DNA from: Malurus cyaneus samueli
Lineage: Eukaryota > Chordata > Aves > Passeriformes > Maluridae
Direction: 5' to 3'
Assembly (NCBI GenBank): GCA_009741485.1
Contig: VKON01002018.1
Span: forward strand, 1 to 64,000
Length of the DNA: 64,000 bases
The translations under genes and the position numbers were made by a program. Positions 51,560-64,000 of the stretch are shown here, one piece after another; position 1 is the stretch's first letter; each line of letters opens with the position of its first letter. The notes below the pieces were generated by a model. That model had not been told where the DNA came from. It worked only from the letters and a program-made list of their open reading frames with translations, and searched no databases.

Positions 51560-54500
51560 CGCGATAGCTGTCATGGAGGCTGGGCACAGGCATCCCTATC
51601 AAAGCACAACAGGACTAGAGACACTGCCAGAGCCGCTCTGGCACCTGCGGCAGGGAACAAAAGCAGACCATGAGGGAGGCCAGTGAGACATAGCAAGAGC
51701 TTCCGGCAGAGGGGCACATCACATGTGTATTCTGTGGTATCCACCTCCCTCATCACTGTGGACCGTACTGGCGAGCCAGCTGTGGTACCACGGGCTGCCC
51801 AGTGCCCAAACCAGGCAGCACACCAGCAGCAGCAGAGGGTGTGGGCAGCATTGCCCACCCACTGCCACAATGCTCAGGCTGACCAGCTGCCCCAGCAGAG
51901 GGCACGGCCCTGGACAGCGTGTACCTGTTGAGATGCCCACGCAAGACCAGCAGGCAGCGCGACGAACGGACACGCGAGGTTTCACCGCATCTGGCATAAC
52001 TCTGACAGAGCGCATTACTCCCCTCCCCCCCTCGTCCCTTTTGTTGCCCCCATATAGGAGGGGAATCCCGAGGACCGCACTAGTCCTCCCTTGTCCAGGT
52101 GCTCAGGTCTACAGACGACAGGAAAGAGAATAAAAACCAGTTGGGCGTCAGAGGCCGGGCAGGAGGGCAACCCCCGCACCACGCATGGGCATCCTTTCCA
52201 GCAGCCCTGAGAGATAAACAGGGTATCGCCTTCTACCTTTGTTTTGGTCTTCAGTCCCGCCGTGGGGTTGATTGTCTATCTTCACGAGCCACACACCACC
52301 AACTAGAGGGTAGTTGACAAAACACCAACCCACAGGCACCCTGAGACCCCCAAAACAGCTGCCCCTCTCGCCGCGCCTGGCTGGGGGCCACAAAACACAC
52401 CCAGCAGGCACACCAAATAGATAAGGGAGGAAGATAGACTAGAGTTTTTGCGCGGGCAAGATCGGGCCCCTCAACCCCAATCCCACTCCTCCCTCCCTCC
52501 CATCCTCACCTACAACCACGCTCTCCCCATCCAATGCACATATACAGTGGCACCCCTCTGACATAGCATCACTAGGGTGATGTGGTAACTTGGCCTCTCC
52601 CAGTCTCTTCTCCATTATCACATGGCACGGAGAACCTTCCTCCCTCCCCCGCCATTCCATCCTCAACACAGACCTAGCACCCACCTCCGACTCGCCAGGC
52701 CCATCAGCGGGTTGATGGCCACCATCGCTGCCCAGCGGCAGCATCGCTTGGCCAACGGCTAGTGGTTTCTCTCCTCTGCGCCGCTCTCGGCTCCACACTT
52801 CCCAGGTTAGATGGTCTTGATGTGCACTATGTGCGCACCACGCACAGATCAGCCGCCAGCCAGCCGAACCCCACAAGGAAGGAAAGGTGGAGAATGCGAG
52901 GAATGGGAAGGATATTGGAGCGTCCTTAACGGTAAGTTGCTAAGGATACGCGCAAGGAACCACGACAGAAAAAAGGCACCCCAGTGAATGAAGGCTAAAG
53001 GAAGGATAAAAAGACGAACGTTGATATGGGTAGAGGAAGTCGCATAGGATAGTGATAGAAGGAATTTGACACCAAAAATAGAGAGCGCCCAAGACGGGTG
53101 TCCTTAAGAAAACCAGGAAGGAAGCCAGCCTACTTTCACCCCACGGGACCCCCAAGCCCCTGGAAGAGGAGGATCTTATGGGGTTTCTGGTGGCGGAAAA
53201 AACGGAAGACAAGGGAACCGCGCAGCCACAAAGGTGAGGGTTGGCTCTCGCCCGGAAACCTCTATGGCCAGGTTGCGGGGCCCCCCCGCCTTTTTTTGCC
53301 GAGCGGTTTTATGGTCGGGTAAAAAAGATATTAGGTACGACATATAGGTAGACTGGGTATCATCTTGTGTGGTACCGGAACAGGGGGGTGGGAGCCGGAA
53401 AAAAAAAAAAAAACAAAAAAAAATACAAGGTTTTATTTGGCTGCCAGGAAGGGATAGGGAGAAAACACAGTCAAGCCCACCAATTCTGTCCAATGAAAAG
53501 AATCACATATAAGACCAAACCTCCACACTTGCAGTTCTGGGAACAAATGGGCACACTTGAAAAGGCATAAGCAAGAATGGAGAAGACAATCTCAAACACA
53601 CTTCTAGCACATTGGGACAGGAGGAGCTCAACCACTTTTGCACGGGACCCTGCAAACACTGGCCACCCTAAACGTAAGCCTGAAGACTCTAAAGAAAGAA
53701 TTGCATATGAATAAGCATTAAGTTAATCAGTAACCAGTTTCAGTTCACAGGGAAACACACACATTATAGGACCAGCGCCCAGCCAGAACAACACCAAAAC
53801 TGAGAAACCATATTACCCATAACTATAATTTTTGCTTGAGACAACAAGCCCCCACAAGTGGCCCCACCCAGCTGGTGGAACCCAATTAACTGCTACAATA
53901 TGCAAGAAGGAACAACTCCGCCACCTGCCCTGCGGCCGCCGTCGCGGGACGAGGGCGCCTCTGGGAAGAGGGCAGTCGAGCCAGCGGGAGGCGGGCAACA
54001 CGGAGTCCAGTGTCCCTCCGAAGGTTGCCGACCTTGGGGCGGCGAACCAAACAAAAGACCGCCCGCCCTGAAGGCAATAGGAATCTCCCCCCCCAAAGAA
54101 AAGATGGCGTGTCAAAGGGCACAAGGACAAGTGCCAGCCCACAGCCCAACCACAACACAAAAACCCCAAATTAACGATAACCTAGCCTATTACAAAACAC
54201 AAAATTATGCACCCAAAGCATATACCCGACCGCCCAAATAAAAAATCAACAAAATACTATAATCTTATACCAAATACTAACACAATAAATACCCACGAAC
54301 ATATAAACGAGCAGCTTAGCACATGCACAGCTACACACAAGCTCCAAAAATAATTAATTCTCAACCCACCCCGCGGGGGGGAAAAAAAGAAAAACAATGA
54401 TAACAATACAAAAGGGGCGGGGGGGGGAAGGGGAGCCCCCCCCCCAACCTTTAGAACAAAACCCAAAGAACACAACCACTTTTTTGTTGTCTGGGGGGGA

Positions 54501-54752
54501 AAAAAAGGAGGGGGGGGTTTTATTGTTGGGGGGGGGCGCGGGGTCTACCCCAAACCTGGCCAAACCCAGGCCCCATCCATGCCAACAGCCAATACCAGCC
54601 ACACATGGCTGAATCCCACAACGGGCGAAGACAGGGGCCAGCGCGACGCCTTACCCCCCATTGCCCCCCCCCTCAAGCCCACACAGCACTGCCAGTGAGG
54701 CTTTGCCCTCCACAGCCACTCCAGCCCACACAGCACCACTGGTGAGACCCCA
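51560..54752. other. Low-quality filler sequence before gap
   Basis: Quality falls along this stretch. By 52.4-54.7 kb it is full of mixed homopolymer runs (for example GGGGGGGAAAAAAAG, G9, C8-C11) and matches no recognisable gene or repeat. It probably represents raw long-read extension into the gap. Confidence 0.6.
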
Positions 54753-54777
54753 NNNNNNNNNNNNNNNNNNNNNNNNN
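54753..54777. other. Assembly gap (25 N)
   Basis: Exactly 25 undetermined bases between filler sequence and the start of the duplicated block. Confidence 1.
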
Positions 54778-55339
54778 TTTTGAATATCTCTGGTTCCAGT
54801 AAAGCTGGGAATGAAACACACTAGATTTTTTTTTTTTTTTTGGTCAATAGTGGAGCCACACATTCAGAAGTTACTTGCTGCAAGGACCTGGTAAGCAAAG
54901 TTCCAGTGCAGATTGTTGGGACAGCAGGAAAGTGAGCTTTGCAGCCACTCCTACCACCCATGGCATTGTTGGTGAGACTAAAACAACTCACCCATTTCTC
55001 TATATGATAAAATACCCCCTTCCCTTGCTGGGACAAAATATATTTTATAACTTAAATGCACAAAACTTTAAACCTTCTCTGCAAATACTGTGCGGCTTCA
55101 CATTACACTTGAGACAGGCTGCAAAGCTCTGATCTTCCTGTTAATGGGTAAACAGCCAGCTCGCATTAGAGAGCGATTTTAGCGAGAGAAATATTCCAGT
55201 CTTCCCTCCTAAAGTTGCAGCTTGGATACAAATCCCTATGGACTTCGCCATAGGAGTACAACAAGGTCGAAGCAAGAACAATCTCGATCGTCCGCTTTAT
55301 CGAGCAAACAAGCATCAGAATTGATAAGTTGCACAAACC

Positions 55340-58300
55340 ATTAAGAGTGAATCAATATCCTATAAAGACAGAAGAACAAAAAAGGTCTGGAACCATTGAT
55401 ACACACATTCTTGAATTTCAGCATACTCAGACAGTGTCAATCTGATTTTAGATGCCTTCCTACAGGTAAAGAAGCTTTTTTCTCGGTGTCAAGTATATAA
55501 TACAAGTCTTAAGAGCAATCATCAAATAGTGCGGAATACCACCACCCAAATACTACTCGCGCAGGCGATCCGTCAATCGCCATCGGTATACGCTCTAGCG
55601 GCCTTGAATTGAAGCAAATCTACCGTATGTCATTCTCGTTTTGCCTTAGGCGGTTACTGCTTTTATGGTCATCTGCCTAACAGATGGGAGAGATCAGGCC
55701 AAACAATCTTTTGCTATGAGCGTTATGGCACCTATGACTGAAGAAAGCATTCAGCTCCCTTCAATGTCGATTCACAAATATAATCCACATAATTATTTAG
55801 GTGTGCTTCAGCACGGAAAGGAGTGCAACAATGGGCATCAAAAGGTAACAGTGTCTCTACCCTCTTTACTTCTTCGGATCTTATACAAGAGGTCTGGACA
55901 TACCTAATGGCAGCTGACAAAGGAGCTAAGGGCAAAAACCCTGATCTGTAGGATAATGACTACTAACCTGACAGACACTATTTTCTGGGCTTAGCTGGAG
56001 TTTCAAGAAAAAGAACTCATATTGCAAAAAGGTAAGACCAATCCCTTAGCATTAAGGTATGAAAAGGACAACGAGCTCTGGGAGAAAAGAAGAAAAGTCG
56101 CATGTTCCCAATGCAGTTCCTAAGACTACAAAGGTAACAATTTTTTGTAGTGGACAGTAATTTGCCCCATAATGGTTCTCAGTTTGAAGACAATGTCTGC
56201 TGAGGAGGGCAGCAGGCCCCTTTGGAATGAAAAATATGACCCCCTTCCCCTCCAAAATTATTATATTTTGAAATTAAGGGGTTTTCAGGCAAGCTATGGG
56301 AAAAGTGATAACATTTTTACTAGTATAATAACAGGCAAACAAACAACACAAATGGTTGCAAAAGCAGGAAAAACAAACAAAGTCCAGCCTTCTCTAGGCT
56401 GTCCCCCTTCATGGTGCGTTATCGTCACAGCCGGCAGGGGCACTGGTACGGTGATTCTCCTGCCAGCGGTGCGACTGGGGCGATTCCGTAGGTGGCTGGG
56501 GAGATGATTCCTCCCCATGCTGGCAGGGGGCGCTGTGGCACTGGGGTGATGATTCCTCCCTGGATGGACGCTGGGCGAGTTCTCCAGGCAGGGGGCGCTG
56601 TGCGGGTGATTCCTCCCGAGCAGTGCATTGGGCATATCCCTGCCGGCAGGGCGCCTGTGGAAAATGGCGGGATGATTCCTCCTGCCGGCAGGGGGCGCTG
56701 TGACATGGGAGGGCAATCATTCCTCCCTGCCGGCACAGCGGGTGCTGTGACGACAAGGCCGTTATGCGGAGGGGGCCGCTGGACATGGAGGTCGCGATAT
56801 CCTCCCTGCAGTGGTGCCTGTCCACGTAGCGATAATTCCCGAGGGGGGGCACGTGGTATTGTGGCAATGATCTCCGGTCCCGCTAGGCCGGACAGCCTGG
56901 TGGGGTATCCTGCTCTAAATTTCAGCCGTGGGCGCTCAGATGATTCTCTACACCGCTGGCAACCGGGGGGGCGATGGCCGGACCGATTGATCTCCCGCCC
57001 AGAGGCGCTGTACAAACGATTCCTCCCCGGCCGGCAGAGGGCGCTGTGACAACGGAGGCGTGATTCCTCCCCGCCGATGCAGGGTGGTCCGTGACCATGG
57101 CGAGGCGCCGAGATTCCTCCGTGCCGGAGCAGGCGGATCGTCTGTGGCTTGATGATTCATTCTTCCCCACTGGCAATGGGGGCCGCATGTGGCACGGAGG
57201 CCCATGATTGATGATTCCTCCCAACTCGGCAGTTGGTGCTGTTGCGTGGGGCTCAGATCGTTTCCCTCCCTCACGCGGTGATGGCGGTCAGGCTGATGGC
57301 AGACGGGGCTCTTACAAGAACTTACTCTGGCTGCCGCTGGCTCACTGGAGGGATAGCGAGGGCAAGAGTGAGGCAGAAACTTCGAGTTGCTGCGGCAGGA
57401 GCTCCGTGTGTGTGCCTGGGCAAGGTGAGGTTGCGAAAGGTTACAGTGCAGGCTAGAAACCTGAGCCAGTGGCTAGGGTAAAACCTGAGTGGAAGCTCAC
57501 CTGCCGCAGCCTGATTACCCAATACTGAAGGAAGAAGGACACTCCCTCAGCAGCGGTAGGGATCCCGAGTTTACCCTTGTGGAAGCTGGGTACATGCTGA
57601 GAGTCCTTTCCAGTCAGGTAGGACATTAACGAGGTCCCAGTTCAACAGCTGCTCTTGTGAGTACAACCTCACTCACAGCACAAGAAAGTAGAAGACAGAA
57701 ACTCTGCAGTGGTGCGAATAATTCTCCTTGCAAGGGACGCAGTCGTTCTTCCTCCCAAATGCCAGATGGCTAGGGCTGCGCCCAGCCCTTTTCCCCAGCA
57801 CCAAATCTCTCTATGGTACTTTCTTGCTGCCCTGCCAAAGAGAAAACCCAGTTAAGAATAGTAGCCCAGGTGACCACCTTCCCCTGGGCTAGCCTATCCC
57901 TATTGTCTATGCTTAAGTACTGGTCTCTTAGTAGCAAACAGATGGGAGCAAAATTCTTTAAGAAAAACACGAAAAGTTCCTACCATTCAATATATATGGA
58001 TTCCCCAAATTTGGACTAATAGCCAAAATCCCCTTATTCTGGCAGTCAAAGGCATGACAGAATATGTGCTGAGAAGTGGTCCCTGAAGAATCCTGAACCT
58101 GTTTTGACATACCGTTGAAGGATGCCAGCTTTAGGCCTTCCAATATGACAAAACCTTTTCACTGATATGTGTTGCATGAAAATTCAGCTGTGGGGATCAC
58201 ATAGCTCCTTGGGAGCTGCAAAGGCCAGTGACATCCTTTTCCAATCAACATGGTCAGCACGATTATGGGCCATAACGGCCACCACCCTATAGTGACACAG

Positions 58301-58626
58301 GAGGTCCAGAAATTCACTTTGGAATGAGCACTAACTGTGCCAGTCCCATATGCTGTGCTGGCTGTTTGGAATCCCAAGGAACATCACTGCTCCTCTCTAA
58401 GCTGACTGGCAAAATACAAAGCTGTGCTAGTGGACCAGGGAGAGAAGCAGTCATGTGTGTGACATTAACTTTAAATGAAGCTGTTTTGCACCCTACTGAA
58501 ATGAAACGTGAGTAGCAGGTAGGTGCCAAGTCCTGCAGATTTGAGGGTTTCTTTTATAGGAACCAGGCAAAAACTGTATGTTGATGGCAGCAGCTTTGTG
58601 AATGCAGGTGGGATGGCAAAGATCAG
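55340..58626 (+). pseudogene. Error-rich copy of the ERV pol / LTR block
   Basis: Repeats 41066-43744, including the RT relic, the LTR-like insertion and the RNase H start (about 58577-58600). The 55480-57540 part is heavily corrupted. Confidence 0.8.
56425..57245 (+). repeat. Corrupted, expanded copy of the CTCF-like array
   Basis: More units than at 42075-42430 (roughly a dozen or more GATTCCTCC-plus-GGGGGCGCTG blocks over 820 bp versus 355 bp), many damaged. The extra length suggests that the true array is longer than the first copy, or that it varies between haplotypes. Confidence 0.7.
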
Positions 58627-59424
58627 TGGTATCCCTGAGGGTCCTTGACATGTCACCCTGTGCCCACAAGTCCCCTGCCCTTGTCCCCCTCGCTCACTTC
58701 TTGGGCATCCAGCACAAGCACTGCCTGACCTGTGGGATGGCAGAGCAGTCAGGTTTCACTGCCTGCATCACACCCAACTGCAAAGGTAGGAGTCCCCATA
58801 GCTTGGGGACCCCCTCCCCAGAAAATCCCCCGATGGCCCTGTTTTCCACAGGGTTCTATTGCAATGAGTGCTACAAAAACCTGAACAACTCCTGCTCTGT
58901 CTGCAACCCCCCCCGAGCTACCCGGACTCTGGGGATGAGGAGATGTGAGCAGAGGGGTGCAGGAGCCCACCCGAGCCTGGTGGAGGCAGTTGTAGGGGGC
59001 TATAGCTCAGCTCTGTAGCTCTCTGCCCCTGCAGGGACTCCAGTGACGAGGAGATGCTGGGGCTGGGTGCTGCACAGGCAGTGCGGGGCCAGGAGCCAGG
59101 GTGCTGCAGTGCATCAGGGACAATGACAGGGACCAGAGATTTCCTGAAGGAGGAGAAGAAGAGTGGCCAACAAGAACAGATCACTCTTGCAGGTGAAGGC
59201 TGGCTGTGGGTGTGGCAATGTCCCCTGTTCTCCCCCAGTTCTGGGGAATGCCTCTGTATTGCCAACAATTGTGCTCAAACTCTCGTCCCCCAGCAAGACC
59301 CTTCAAACTACCGGCAAGCGAAGAAGCCAACACCAGGGAAAGCAGGATAGTGCCATATGATAACAAAAACATGAGTCGAGGTGCTGGGATGTGGCTGGAG
59401 CCCCATCAGTGCTGCAGAAGCTGA
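58627..59424 (+). pseudogene. DCST2: Duplicate of DCST2 3' exons
   Basis: Exons at about 58627-58785, 58852-58944 and 59035-59192 are identical to the first copy, including the C8 run. The last exon (about 59290-59424) has inserted bases that change its frame. AATAAA at 59452-59457. Probably an assembly duplicate. Confidence 0.8.
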
Positions 59425-60907
59425 GAGCTGCTGGGTGGGGAAGGGCTGGCGAATAAACACCCAGTCCTCCAGGCAGTGTGCTGGTTCTCTGAGCTGGCAT
59501 CCACCACTCCATGGTGGTCCTGACCTTGTGATACCCCAACTGCTGCCCCTGGCTCCAACCCTGCTGTGCCCCCAGTCTCTCAATGCCCCCCAGCCCCATC
59601 CCCAGCACCTTTTGGTGCCACCATCTCCTGGTGCCTGTCCCCACCAGTTCTGACAGTGTCCCTATATCCCATCCCAGCCCCATCAGCCCTGCACCCCTAC
59701 GTGGCGTTCCTTCCCCGTCGATAGGTCTCACTCACACCCGCAAAATGGCACCCTGCCGCATGCCCGCCATGCCAACTCTCAATGTCTCTGTCCGCCAGCC
59801 CTGCTCACCCACTCTCCCGCTCCCAAGCTCGCTCAGGGCCGGGGGTGCAGATGGACAGACAGCTCGGATCGGAAGGGGGTCCCGAGCTTCTCCGTTTATT
59901 ACCAAGCAGCCTTTGTTTTAAAAAAAAAAAAAAAACAAACAACAAACAGACCCATACAGACAGGCAGAGGCGGCCCGGTGGGGCAGGGGGCCGCCCGCCC
60001 ATGCTTTGTTTGGTTCCTGACACCAGAGAGGTTCAAGTAGCCGAAAAGGTTCAAGTTCACCATAAGGCACTTTAAAGCCATGACGGGAGCAGAGCCCCCC
60101 CGGCCCCATCACCCCTCCCGGCATCCCATGGCAAGGGACAGATGTGGGGGCCGGGCAGCGCTGGTGGTTGGCAGCGGAGGGGCTGTGGGAGGGAATATAT
60201 TACATCATCTTTTTTTAAATATAGATAAAACTCTTATTGTAGACAAATAGTGCCGGTCCCCTACACCCCCGAGAGGCTGCGCCCTGCGGGGGGCATGTGC
60301 AAAGGACAGAGGGGTGACCGTGGGGGCCTGGCCACCCCAGGGAAGGGGGGTCCCACAGGGCCAGGGGATTTCAGAAGGGGAAAGGGTCCGGGGGGGGCCG
60401 GGGCTGCCCCACACCCGGGTGGGCTCACCCAAATAGTGCAACCAAGAGAAAGCAGCCGGGAGTGCAGGGGCGAGGGGGGCTCGCCGGGGAGGGGCTGCTC
60501 GGAGTGGGGAGGTGGGGACAAGCTATGCACAGCGCAGGGCAGTGGCTCCCCCCACACTGGGGAGAGCATGGGGGGCTCTCCCCAACTGGGGGGGGGCCTC
60601 GGTCCATGGGTGTCCCTGCCCGGTCCTGGCATCCACCAGGGGTTTGGTGGAGGGACATCCAAGTCCCAAACCCCCTTCACCCACCTGGGCATGACCAGGT
60701 GGGCCCGGGCATGGTGGCGAGTGGTAGGGGCCCCCCACCCCCTTGTGTCAAAATCGGTCCGAGGCAGTTTCCCCCTTTGCATAACTAGGAGAAATGAAAC
60801 CGTGACGCTGGACCAAAACAGGAAAACATGAACCCCAGTGTGGCCACGGCACACAAGCTCTGGCCACGAGATACGCGCAACGTACACCTGCCCGTTGTCA
60901 CGCAGCT

Positions 60908-63208
60908 CTATGCCGTCTCCACCGGCACAGCGTCTATCTGCTGCGGTCCCTTCAGTCTCTCCCCTCCCGGCTCCCTTCCTCCTCCTCGGCCTGCCCTGGA
61001 GCCAGGTAGCGGGAAAATGGGAGCGCGTAGCCCCTCCCAGCCCCCACGCGTCTGAGCGAAGTCGAGGCGGGGGCCAGCGTGCGGAGGGGGCGGCTCATCG
61101 GCGGGAACGGCGAGGTCGGCGGGATCCCGCACCTCTCGAGTGCAGTTCTGGCCCTTGAGTGTGCCGCTAGGAGGTGGTCATCCTTGGCGAAGGCCGTAGT
61201 GGCACCCGAGGATGAGCACTCGAGCCGGGCTCGCGCTCTGGTGTGCAGGTGGCGAGTGTTCGTAGTTTGCAGGGTCGTTAGCTGTGCAGGAAGCGGTTGC
61301 GCATGCCAACTGTTGCTGGCCAGGAAGTAAGGGCCGGCTCACGAATCCGTGGTGCTTCCGCATGTGGATCTTCAGCTTGTCGCTTCCTGTTGGGCAGTGA
61401 GACATCCTAACAGAGGAGAGATATTGGCATCTGTACGCGCGTAGGGCCTAGCACATGGCACCCAGCCACAACGGGGAGGGCAATAGTGTGGAGTGACCCA
61501 CAGCAGGGATGCTCTGGGTGCTCCATGGGGCACGAGGGACCGATTGTACAAAATTGCACTGCATGGCCCTGAAAAGGAAGCTGGGTGCTGTGCTAGGGGG
61601 CCGATGCTGCTCGGATACCCCCGCATTGAGATACTGACAGCGCTTTACGGGCAGAACCGAGCCCCTGGACCTGGCACCATAACCAGGGCCAGGGCGGTAA
61701 GGAGGTGTTAGGGGTGTCTACCAGCAGGGATGGAAAGAGGGGCAACCCAGCAAGCGCGATACTCTGGTATCGCGGTAGCGGTCATGTATACAGCAGCACT
61801 CATGAACCCATGGGATTCCCACTCACGGGCACAAAAGACAGGCATCTCAGGGGTGCGCATTCGGGAGTAACCCTCTGTTGGAGCAGAGCACTCATAGGGG
61901 TGCAGAGGAATCTCTCGGAGTCTGCACTCGCACTGACAGGACTGGCAAAGGGGTGCTATGGGCAGTTGCCATCAAGGATACCGCCAGTCTCAGCTTCCAG
62001 CAAGCCACTCGAGGTCGGATCCACCCCGGCAGATCTCGGCAAGAGGGAAGTACCACAGGGATGTAATTTGGGTACACGCTCAGGTCGGGGTCCTTCAGTA
62101 GCATGCTCACTCAGCTGTGATAAGATCGAACTCCATGCAGACCTGGCAGGCGAAGCGCGCTTCTCCCCCGTGTGCGTGCGCATGTGGCGAGGCAGTTTGC
62201 CGGCACCATGGATGACCTTGTGGCAGACAGGGCACTCCTGGGGCATCTGTGAGCGGCGTTTCCGCACCAGCTTGTCCGGGCTGTCCAGCCCAGGCGCCAA
62301 CGACTCGTGGTGCAGCGAGCTCAGATATGCCATCAGGTCGGGGTCGATGGCATCGTCGTCAGAGGCGGCCTCCTCAGGGGACAGCGGGGGTTGGTAGGGG
62401 AAGGGGAAGGGGTGTGGGGGCAGCTCCTCCTCTTCGGGCAGCTCAAAGCTATCATAGGGCAGGGGCAGCCCCTCGGGCAGCGCGTGCGCCCGGGGCAGTG
62501 GTGGCGGCGGTGGCTGGGGCACTGCCGCCAGCCCTCAGCCTCAGTTGGGTGGCTCCTCGGCGTGGTTGTTAGGCACCTGGGCACCGCGCGGACTGTGCAG
62601 GAACTTGCGGGGTCTGTCTGTCGCGAGTAGCGCGTCGGGCGGTGGGGGGGGGTGGCGGGGCGGCAGCCTCTGTGTCCCCCTGTCCGGTCGAGGGCGGACG
62701 GAAAAAAGCCTCACAGTAGCGAGCCGGGCGCTTCGCAGATCGCCATCCATCGGGGGTCCTGGCGGTGCCTCCAGCCCGCCCTGCCGCATGCAGGATCTCC
62801 ACGCAGGCAGCGCATGAGCACCAGGGGATCTCCAGCAGCCCGGGCAAGCACGCGAGCACCACATCAGCCCATGGTTGGCGCTGCTGAGGTACAGCCGTGG
62901 CCTGTTAAGCAGAACTCCAGCAGCGCGCCCAGGCCGCCTCCGCCTCCCACAAGTCCAAATCTCATCAGACCTCACCTGCCCGTGGCCCGAGCCGGCCCTG
63001 GGCGGAACCCAGCTTCTTGGAAATAGCGGCTGGAGGCGGCCAGGACGGCAACGTGTGGGTGCGGCTATCGTAATAATTCCAGCCCCTGTGTCTTGATGGT
63101 GACGTCGCAGAGCAGCCCCAGCTGCCGTTGCTCGTTCAAGCAGCTCAGCAGCTCGCTGCTGTGCTCAGGGAAGGGAATGCCGATCAGATCGTCCTCTGGG
63201 CTGGCCAT
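60908..63208 (-). pseudogene. ZBTB7B: Duplicate, frame-shattered ZBTB7B
   Basis: The start codon (63206-63208) and the segment encoding the acidic region to the first zinc finger (about 62165-62480) are intact. The BTB core (62480-63070) and the last three fingers (60908-61400) are broken by many inserted bases. The polyadenylation signal copy is at 59895-59900. The damage is distributed like raw-read error, not like selection-free decay. Confidence 0.85.
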
Positions 63209-64000
63209 TGTCCTCACCTGCAGGAAGGATAGGATGCTGCCTGCACAGGAACCACCTGGGAGACAGCACTTGGAAGAAATACTGCAGCTGGAACATCGCC
63301 GTCATGAAAGCCAGGGCACAAGGAACCCTTCGTGTACCTGCTGGGTGGCACTGGGGTTTCAGTGGGACACTGAAGCGGGGCAGGCTCGGGGGCTGCGGTC
63401 TGCCCTCAGTCCCCTGCATGCTGTGTCGAGGTTGGCGGGCACAGGCCCCCCGCCACAGGCCCCCACACTTCCTTCACTGCCACCAGCACCCAGCCGCCTG
63501 CGCTGCCACAGCAAAGGGGGAAATCTCAGCATGGTGCCTTTGAACAGCACCAAGGTGCAGCGCTTCCTGTGCCAGCCCACCCACAACCCTCCTCAGCCCC
63601 CTGTCATGGCCAGGCGAAGCCACCAGCTCTCAGCAACCTAATCCTGGGAACGCGGGCCTTGCTGGCAGCAGGCACAGGTGGGCGGGTGAGTGCTGGGAAG
63701 AGCACCCCGAGGGCCGGGGGCCGCCCCATGGAGCCCAGCTGGGCTGGGAACAGGGCACACACACTTCCTGCCACCGCAAGATTAGGATCAGCACTAGCGC
63801 CTCGCCTGGCTCTCCGCACTGCGCACTTGCCGGACTGGCCCCTGTGACTGGCCCCCGCCCTCCCCCTGTTGCTTCCGAGCCGGGGCCGACTGCCCTCGCA
63901 CATCCAAGCCCAGCCGCGCCCATCATGGCCTTCCCACGCTGCGGCTGGCAGAGGCTTTCTGGCCTCACCCTAAACCCACACTGCTCACACCTCGGCCAGT

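Larger units (their letters stand above)
54784..64000 (+). repeat. Direct duplicate of 40576-48740, mosaic of exact and error-rich blocks
   Basis: Collinear with 40576-48740. Identical or near-identical blocks are about 54785-55150, 55340-55480, 57560-57690, 58190-59240, 59340-59640, 59965-60745, 62165-62480 and 63075-63755. Blocks between them carry dense single-base or few-base changes, mostly insertions, so the copy is about 1 kb longer. It runs off the window end. It is best explained as a false duplication. Confidence 0.9.

Noticed and set aside
60908..63208. A second, paralogous ZBTB7B
   Set aside because: Alternation of exact identity with dense insertions and broken zinc fingers fits assembly error, not paralogy.

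Overview
The window looks like a GC-rich microchromosome segment of a bird, most likely a passerine. Reasons: many CR1 LINE 3' ends, avian-style ERV/LTR debris, short introns, and four genes whose human counterparts lie in 1q21.3-q22 (CCT3, SSR2, DCST2, ZBTB7B), a block that in chicken is on chromosome 25. No prokaryotic features were seen; most open frames in the window are chance or repeat-driven.

Layout. 1-15.5 kb holds no recognisable gene. It contains LTRs (one complete solo LTR at 5141-5629 with a perfect 5-bp target duplication), a GGAATTCC-rich inverted repeat (7.2-8.0 / 10.2-10.9 kb), three minisatellites and a 1.1-kb AT-rich array. 16.4-24.6 kb is a complete CCT3 gene on the minus strand (14 coding exons, 545 aa). 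26.0-28.6 kb is a complete SSR2 coding region on the minus strand (5 coding exons, 183 aa), with a GC-rich promoter near 30.8 kb. A 2-kb inverted copy of the 3' half of SSR2 lies on the plus strand at 31.3-33.3 kb. 33.4-43.7 kb is dominated by decayed retroviral pol on both strands and an LTR-like insertion that carries a tandem array of CTCF-like motifs. 43.7-48.0 kb holds the 3' end of DCST2 (plus) facing ZBTB7B (minus), the same tail-to-tail arrangement as in human. 48.0-51.5 kb is ZBTB7B upstream or intron sequence without recognised exons.

Assembly state. From about 51.5 kb the sequence degrades; a 25-N gap sits at 54753-54777. From about 54784 to the window end, 40.58-48.74 kb is repeated in direct orientation as a mosaic of identical blocks and blocks full of small, mostly inserted, errors (about 1 kb longer overall). 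I read this as a false duplication built from uncorrected long reads, not as second DCST2 and ZBTB7B genes.

Roles. CCT3 (cytosolic chaperonin subunit) and SSR2 (ER translocon-associated protein) are housekeeping protein-biogenesis genes. ZBTB7B is a BTB/zinc-finger transcription factor, and DCST2 is a DC-STAMP-family membrane protein. They form a conserved neighbourhood, not a pathway.
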